13,202 bases of DNA. Origin: Hyphochytrium catenoides (Eukaryota; Sar; Hyphochytriomycetes; Hyphochytriales; Hyphochytriaceae). Below the pieces are notes generated by a model. The model saw nothing but the letters and a program-made list of their open reading frames with translations. It was not told the DNA's origin and ran no database searches. This document shows positions 9,195 through 13,202 of the stretch, in pieces. The translations under genes and the position numbers were made by a program. Position 1 is the first letter of the stretch. Every line of letters starts with the position of its first letter. The stretch lies in assembly GCA_900088475.1 (NCBI GenBank), contig FLMG01003209.1, positions 4,587-17,788 on the forward strand, written 5' to 3'.

Positions 9195-10006
9195 TTAGCG
9201 TCTGTATGGCGCGCCAAAGTATTGTCTCTCTATGAGCCTGTGGTGCCTCTGGACCATCTCTGGATCCTTATTAGTGCCTATAATGTTATGGGCAGCAATC
9301 TTCTCCTTCAGCACTGCTCTGCCCTCCTCTACCCCATCGCTTGACTTGCTGAAGACAAAGTGCTTTCTCCCAGTGTCACCTAGAGAATGGGCCAGAGAGA
9401 GCAAGATGCGACCATGAATGAGATGACCGAACCAAACAGAAAATCCTCAGGGGATGGACGTTTCCATATGTCGAAGTAGAGGGAGAACGTGGTTGGCAGA
9501 CAGAGAGCAAACGATAAGAAGAGGGACACGTGGATTGAGAGATTGGTGTCCAGAGCAATGTCCTAGCGATGCCAGGTGGAAACCCAGCGGCAGAAGGAAG
9601 GAGAGCGCAAGCTTGCTCGACATGCCTGTGATTCTTTCCCGCTTGGGAGTCACAATCTTTAGATATCCTATCTTTCCCTGTGCTTCCCTTAGCATTCGAG
9701 CTACCCTGCAAACAGAGGCATGGTCAGGACCTTTAGCGTGGCTAGAGAATTGTATGAGACAGGAGTGTGACACCGGACAAAGTCGTGCCACGCTGCCAAC
9801 AAAGAAACTGATAAACTTCAAGCACCACACCAATGTGTGTTCCTTCTTTGGACTTACGTTTCCTGGTCCGTGACTGATTTGTTTGTTCTGAACTCTCTCT
9901 GAACTTGCTCCGTCACCTTCATCCGTTTGTCACCAGGAAGGGAGCGAGCTAGCTTAAGCAGCTGTCTGTACATGCGCAGCGTGCCTTCACGGTTCGATGC
10001 AGCCAT
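9195..10006 (-). CDS. LYR-motif (Complex1_LYR family) protein, 3 exons, probable mitochondrial assembly factor
   Basis: LYR proteins are small basic helical proteins that bind mitochondrial acyl carrier protein and help assemble respiratory complexes or iron-sulfur proteins. Exons on the minus strand are 10006-9858, 9705-9626 and 9379-9195. They total 414 nt, 137 aa, with all phases matching. The N-terminus after the ATG reads LRMYRQLLKLARSLPGD (LYR variant MYR), followed by QREFRTNKSVTDQE, the family's conserved FR-x-N element, then LREAQGKIGYLKIVTPKR. The third exon gives a polar C-terminal extension with KHFVFSK, NKDPEMVQRHH and ERQYFG. Intron 1 (9857-9706) has a perfect GTAAGT donor and TTTGCAG acceptor. 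Intron 2 (9625-9380) has a GC donor (CAG|GCATGT) and CTCTAG acceptor, and no nearby GT donor keeps the frame. The gene converges on TGS1, 604 nt apart. The subfamily (for example SDHAF1-like) is undecided. Confidence 0.8.
9380..9625 (-). other. GC-AG intron in the LYR gene (phase 1)
   Basis: The donor reads CAG|GCATGT on the minus strand at 9625 and the acceptor ends CTCTAG at 9380. The split codon G|GT joins the exons in frame. The nearest GT (GTCGAG, a few bases downstream) would break the frame, so a GC-AG intron is the simplest reading. Confidence 0.6.
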
Positions 10007-10622
10007 ACTTTCTGACCCTGATAGGTACGTAGCTATAAGCTCTAGAGGAGAGAGTATAGTTCAAGGTCCACCGCGGTCGATGAATGTTTATAAATGAAGA
10101 TTATTGCGGCTCTGATCTCTTCTTAGTAGGCGACTCAAGAGGTTTGCCATCATCCCAAAGCAGAACGCGAACAGTGACAGCAGGCCCGTTAGCAGCTCTT
10201 AAGAACGGCCCGTGGTTTCATCCATGGTTCCTTGGTCTGCTGCCCATAATAATATAGTAATAAAGGGCAGAAGAAGACAGCGGCGTGCTACTACTAACGC
10301 TATTTGATGTCCAGTAGACGACAGGTTAGTAGGGGGAATGGCGGCTCAAACGACAAGAAGACGGAGAAGAACGATAGATGAAGAAAAGACGAGAGATAGA
10401 AGATATCTGGCGCTCCATACAGAGCCCAGCCTAGGTAGCGCATGATGACCACCTCTCTTAGGGTAGGGACAGGGCGTGGTGAAAGGGGGCGACTCCGCAA
10501 GGGGGCAATGTCAAGGTAACCGCACTGGGTGCCCCACCACCCATACAGCCATCAACAATCTATAATGGCGGCAACCTGCTGCGCGGGCCCCGCCTACTAG
10601 CGTCGTCCATTCAGGCAATAGA
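10007..10622. other. Gap upstream of the LYR gene
   Basis: It contains the presumed LYR promoter and a potential hairpin around 10237-10281 (arms CTGCCC and GGGCAG around an AT-rich loop). A 66-codon minus-strand frame at 10300-10500 includes MRYLGWALYGAPD and then a Phe/Leu/Ser-rich tail. I see nothing I can assign to a gene. Confidence 0.4.
10087..10094 (-). promoter_or_regulatory. TATA-like element upstream of the LYR gene
   Basis: The palindrome TTTATAAA lies about 80 nt upstream of the LYR start codon, in otherwise GC-balanced DNA. Being palindromic it reads the same on both strands. Spacing to a TATA-dependent start is plausible, but no start site is known. Confidence 0.2.
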
Positions 10623-11138
10623 GTGGGCGGGACACTCCTACTGTGCGTTTTAGAGCGCCATGTGGTTACAGCTGCTCTATTGAAGATCAAGAGAAGGCAG
10701 GTTCGACGTCACGGAGCAGGATACCGAAGCCATCATCATTACCCTCCTGCTAGCACAACAGAAGGATATCATCACAATGCTGGAAACCGGGACTCTCGTC
10801 ATTCTCCCTTTATCCTTAGCAGCATAGCTAGCACAGAAAGACTACTACTAACTAATGCTTCACTTTCTCCTGTCGTCCAAGAGATTGATGACTTGCCCTT
10901 TTGCCGTCGAGCTGATGGAGGGGTCTGCCAGTGTTGCTTCCTTCCTCCCTCTCGTCATGATGCCGCTACACCACAGCTAAGAACATCACTGCTAGCCATG
11001 CGGCGGGTAAGGGCTAATCAACGAGAAGACCGCCACAGATCTCTTTTAGCTGCTGCCCTCTTCTTAAAAGTCGAGGGCAATTCATTGCGCAAGCAAAAAG
11101 AGCAACACCATGCCGGGCAATCTAAGGACGGAAGATGA
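10602..11138 (+). CDS. Unrecognised long open frame, about 171 codons (doubtful)
   Basis: The frame is open for more than 500 nt, from an acceptor-like CATTCAG near 10616 to a TGA at 11136-11138. It lacks a good ATG at its start; the first start-like codon is a GTG at 10623. It contains a Cys pair region (DLPFCRRADGGVCQCCF) and basic stretches such as LRKQKEQHHAGQSKDGR. I recognise no family. It may be an internal or terminal exon, or chance opening; the position of its start is only approximate. Confidence 0.2.
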   Translation, partial: VVHSGNRVGGTLLLCVLERHVVTAALLKIKRRQVRRHGAGYRSHHHYPPASTTEGYHHNAGNRDSRHSPFILSSIASTERLLLTNASLSPVVQEIDDLPFCRRADGGVCQCCFLPPSRHDAATPQLRTSLLAMRRVRANQREDRHRSLLAAALFLKVEGNSLRKQKEQHHAGQSKDGR

Positions 11139-11395
11139 AGATTTCGTATTATTGAGCTTGAGATCGCGATGATGATTCTTTTTTGGCAATGAGCTCCATG
11201 CAAAAAAGGGCTTTAAGTCCGTAGGTCAGAAGGCCTCTGTCTCGAACAGTAAGCACTTCATTTTACTGTTACTAGATAGACCGTTGATTGTTTGACAAAG
11301 GCACTGTAAAGAAAGCTTGAAGTTTGACTTAAAGACCTTGATAATTCCTGGATGAAAGAAACGAATGTTTTCATCTAAGCCCAATAGTATTTATG

Positions 11396-11417
11396 CCCTT
11401 GGCCTTCAGGTCAAGGG
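11396..11417. other. Short perfect-loop hairpin
   Basis: CCCTTGGCC and GGTCAAGGG flank a TTCA loop, nine pairs including one G-T/G-U position. It sits 21 nt outside the left inverted-repeat arm of the block that follows. No gene is attached to it. Confidence 0.5.
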
Positions 11418-11438
11418 TCTGACAAACGAAATTGTGTT

Positions 11439-11454
11439 CGCTGAGCGTAAGCGA
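11439..11454 (+). repeat. Left arm of 16-bp inverted repeat
   Basis: CGCTGAGCGTAAGCGA, exact inverse of the bases at 13187-13202. Locally it lies in a partial palindrome, TTCGCT...AGCGAA (11437-11455), so the motif can also fold on itself. Confidence 0.8.
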
Positions 11455-11622
11455 AGCGTCTAGTGGATAGGGCATGAGCCCTCCCAATAAATCATCAAAA
11501 GCCAAGCACAGAAAAGCAATGCCTAGCGAAGAAAGACAGAGAATAAGCACAAACACACAAAGCAAGGGAGAGGGGAGAAAGGGAGAAAGGGAGACTTCAA
11601 AGAAAAAGGCAAATGATGTGTG

Positions 11623-11655
11623 TATGTATGTATGTATGTATGTATGTATGTATGT
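11623..11655 (+). repeat. (TATG)n microsatellite
   Basis: About eight tetranucleotide TATG units are flanked by short TG runs. It lies inside the A-rich block and produces a repetitive Cys-Met-Tyr-Val peptide in a spurious open frame. Confidence 0.9.
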
Positions 11656-11805
11656 GTGTGTCACTCTAAATATAACCCTCATCAAAGCCAAGCAGAAAAA
11701 AAACGCAGAAAACCCAAAGAAAGACAGTGATTGGTCAGAAACAGTAGTCAAAAGCTCAAACGAACCCTCAAACCACAAAGATGGTGCGTATATTTACGAA
11801 AACCA

Positions 11806-12520
11806 AAGGATAGCCTATTTTCAGTATTCCCAAAACAAACACTTAGCGCTATTCCCCAAGCCTGTAACCGATTATAAATGGAGCTCTCAAAAGAATGACG
11901 TCAAAATCAGAAGCTTGGAGGAACAATAGTTCTATACAAAAGAATCCACTATGTAACGCTTCAACAAAGAATAGTTCCATACACAGGAATACGAAAAACA
12001 AGGGATAGTCTACTTTCAGGGCTGACAAGACTTGGTTCTGTACAACAAAGTCAGTGCTATTCCCAAAGCCTGTAATCTAGTCTTATTATTAGAGCACCAA
12101 AAAGAAACGACAAAATTAGAAGCCTGAAGAACAATTTTACAAAAGAAGCCACTTTGGAGGCTGGTGGCAGTAATACGACAAATAGGAGACACTGTCATCG
12201 AGGACAACGAAAGATAACATTCTAGAGCGATATCCAAAATAAAAAACGAGAGAGAAACAGAAATTTGAAGCACAATACACTCATAAGGCCTTAGTATGGG
12301 AAGAGATGAGCCACAATATACAAAAGAAGCCACTTTGGAGGCTGGTTGGCAGCAATACGACAAATAGGAGACACTGTCATCCAGGACAACCAAAGATAAC
12401 ATTATAGAGCGATATCCAAATAAAACAGGAGAAATTTAAGCACAATACACTCAAAGTATGGGAGGAGATGAGCCACAATATACAAATGAAGCCACTTTGG
12501 AGGCTGGTTGGCAGCAGTAC
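11806..12520 (+). repeat. Degenerate tandem repeats, spacing about 203, 181 and 162 nt
   Basis: The anchor ACAAAAGAAGCCACT recurs near 11936, 12139, 12320 and 12482, with one or two changes in the first and last copies. The third and fourth copies share GAAGCCACTTTGGAGGCTGG, TACGACAAA and GATGAGCCACAATATAC at matching offsets. The first two copies share GATAGTCTACTTTCAG-like and CTATTCCCAAAGCCTGTAA-like segments. Units shorten from left to right by internal deletions, and the last copy loses similarity after about 12550. Confidence 0.75.
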
Positions 12521-12559
12521 GACAAACAGAAGACATTGTCTGTCATCCAGGACAGAGCT

Positions 12560-13186
12560 GAACAAGGAAGGAGCATCCAAGTACGGAGAAGGATCAGAAG
12601 GGGAGAGGGAGGCTGTATACAGCAGGACATAATAAGCTGTGCAAGGATGATGAAAAATACAGGAAGCAGCAGCAAAACAAAAGGCAAAAGCAGGACAACT
12701 GAGGACACAGAACAAACAAGGAGCAACAGCAGCACAGAAAGAAGCATAGACATCACTATCAATGCGACAAACAGAAGTCACTTTGAACGAGCCTGTGAGA
12801 CAAAACCCCAGCAACCCAAAGAGAGACTGAAGAGAGACGACAGAGGTAGGCAGAAACAGTAGTGACATAAAACTACCAAAAAATTGACTCGTCAAAAGGC
12901 AGGCGCAGACAGACAAGCAGGGCGTACCAAAGAGAGGCGGAAGCAGTGAATACACAAGTAAGGAGCAATAATAGTAGCAGACACCAGCAATCCAACAACC
13001 ATTACCAAGCAAGGTAACAGAAGCAGCAAAAAAACAAGAACACAGTAGCAACAACAATCAAAGAGCAGGTCACATCAGCAATGAATGAACAAGCAAGAAG
13101 CAGCAAGGGCAGTAGCAGCCCCAAAAAGCATTTACCAAGCCAGGCAACTAACTAACAGCAGAAGCAAAGCAGCGCAATGTGGCTGC
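12560..13186. other. A-rich, T-poor low-complexity tail of the right block
   Basis: The plus strand here is mostly A, C and G; some 60-nt lines contain only one T (for example 12661-12720). CAG, ACA and AAG triplets recur without a fixed period. Long minus-strand open frames here reflect the lack of A and hence of stop codons on that strand. I see no gene. Confidence 0.6.
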
Positions 13187-13202
13187 TCGCTTACGCTCAG
13201 CG
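13187..13202 (-). repeat. Right arm of 16-bp inverted repeat
   Basis: TCGCTTACGCTCAGCG, exact inverse of 11439-11454. Identity stops at the next inner base. The outer side is cut by the window end. Confidence 0.8.

Larger units (their letters stand above)
11439..13202. mobile_element. Candidate inverted-repeat-bounded block (possible non-autonomous element or satellite-like insertion)
   Basis: CGCTGAGCGTAAGCGA at 11439-11454 is matched by its exact reverse complement at 13187-13202, the last base of the window. Between them the plus strand is A-rich and very T-poor, unlike the flanking DNA. The interior holds a TATG microsatellite and degenerate tandem repeats and no recognisable transposase. 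The right arm ends at the window edge, so a target duplication cannot be checked. The match could also be a dispersed short palindromic motif rather than element termini. Confidence 0.35.

Noticed and set aside
9447-9833. Minus-strand 128-codon frame and an overlapping frame at 9376-9711
   Set aside because: Only a short part of the first frame is exon 2 of the LYR gene; the rest is intron sequence that happens to be open.
11474-11929. Plus-strand 151-codon frame containing a VCMY repeat
   Set aside because: It is open mainly because of the TATG microsatellite and A-rich composition; no recognisable domain.
12377-13057. Minus-strand 226-codon open frame, very hydrophobic
   Set aside because: The minus strand is T-rich and A-poor here, so stop codons are rare and Leu/Phe/Ser/Cys codons dominate. 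It starts at a TTG, overlaps tandem repeats and shares repeated peptides with them.
1-13202. tRNA, rRNA, CRISPR array or bacterial operon
   Set aside because: I looked for T-arm-like GGTTCGA motifs and spaced direct repeats. The few hits (for example near 9991 and 5311) lie inside exons without cloverleaf partners, and no regular repeat-spacer pattern exists.

Overview
The window is eukaryotic nuclear DNA, most likely from a protist or alga. The evidence is three protein genes, two of them split by spliceosomal introns (GT-AG, one probable GC-AG), wide gaps between genes, many microsatellites and no bacterial gene layout. GC content is intermediate. I cannot name the lineage from sequence alone.

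Layout. 1-2624: (AG)n at the edge, then mixed low-complexity DNA with only weak coding candidates. 2625-4177 (minus): a membrane-anchored, secretory-pathway glycosyltransferase-like gene, interrupted by one frameshift near 3157-3197. 4178-5262: the gap between two divergently transcribed genes, with two unrecognised minus-strand ORFs and a strongly CT-rich stretch just upstream of the next gene. 5263-8590 (plus): an eight-exon gene for trimethylguanosine synthase (TGS1), the enzyme that hypermethylates the caps of snRNAs and snoRNAs. Its long N-terminal half carries an SMN-type Tudor-like domain. 9195-10006 (minus): a three-exon LYR-motif gene, a probable mitochondrial assembly factor, convergent with TGS1. 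It was found only by joining exons across two introns. 10007-11438: no recognisable gene; one 171-codon open frame, several hairpins. 11439-13202: a compositionally distinct block, T-poor on the plus strand and A-rich, with a TATG microsatellite and degenerate tandem repeats. It is bounded at both ends by a perfect 16-bp inverted repeat, so it may be a mobile element or satellite-like insertion.

The three recognised genes belong to unrelated processes (secretory glycosylation, snRNA cap maturation, mitochondrial assembly). They look like ordinary neighbours, not a functional cluster. The most notable points are the Tudor-TGS1 domain combination, the LYR gene with a GC-AG intron and a conserved-looking C-terminal extension, the frameshifted glycosyltransferase and the inverted-repeat-bounded block at the right end.
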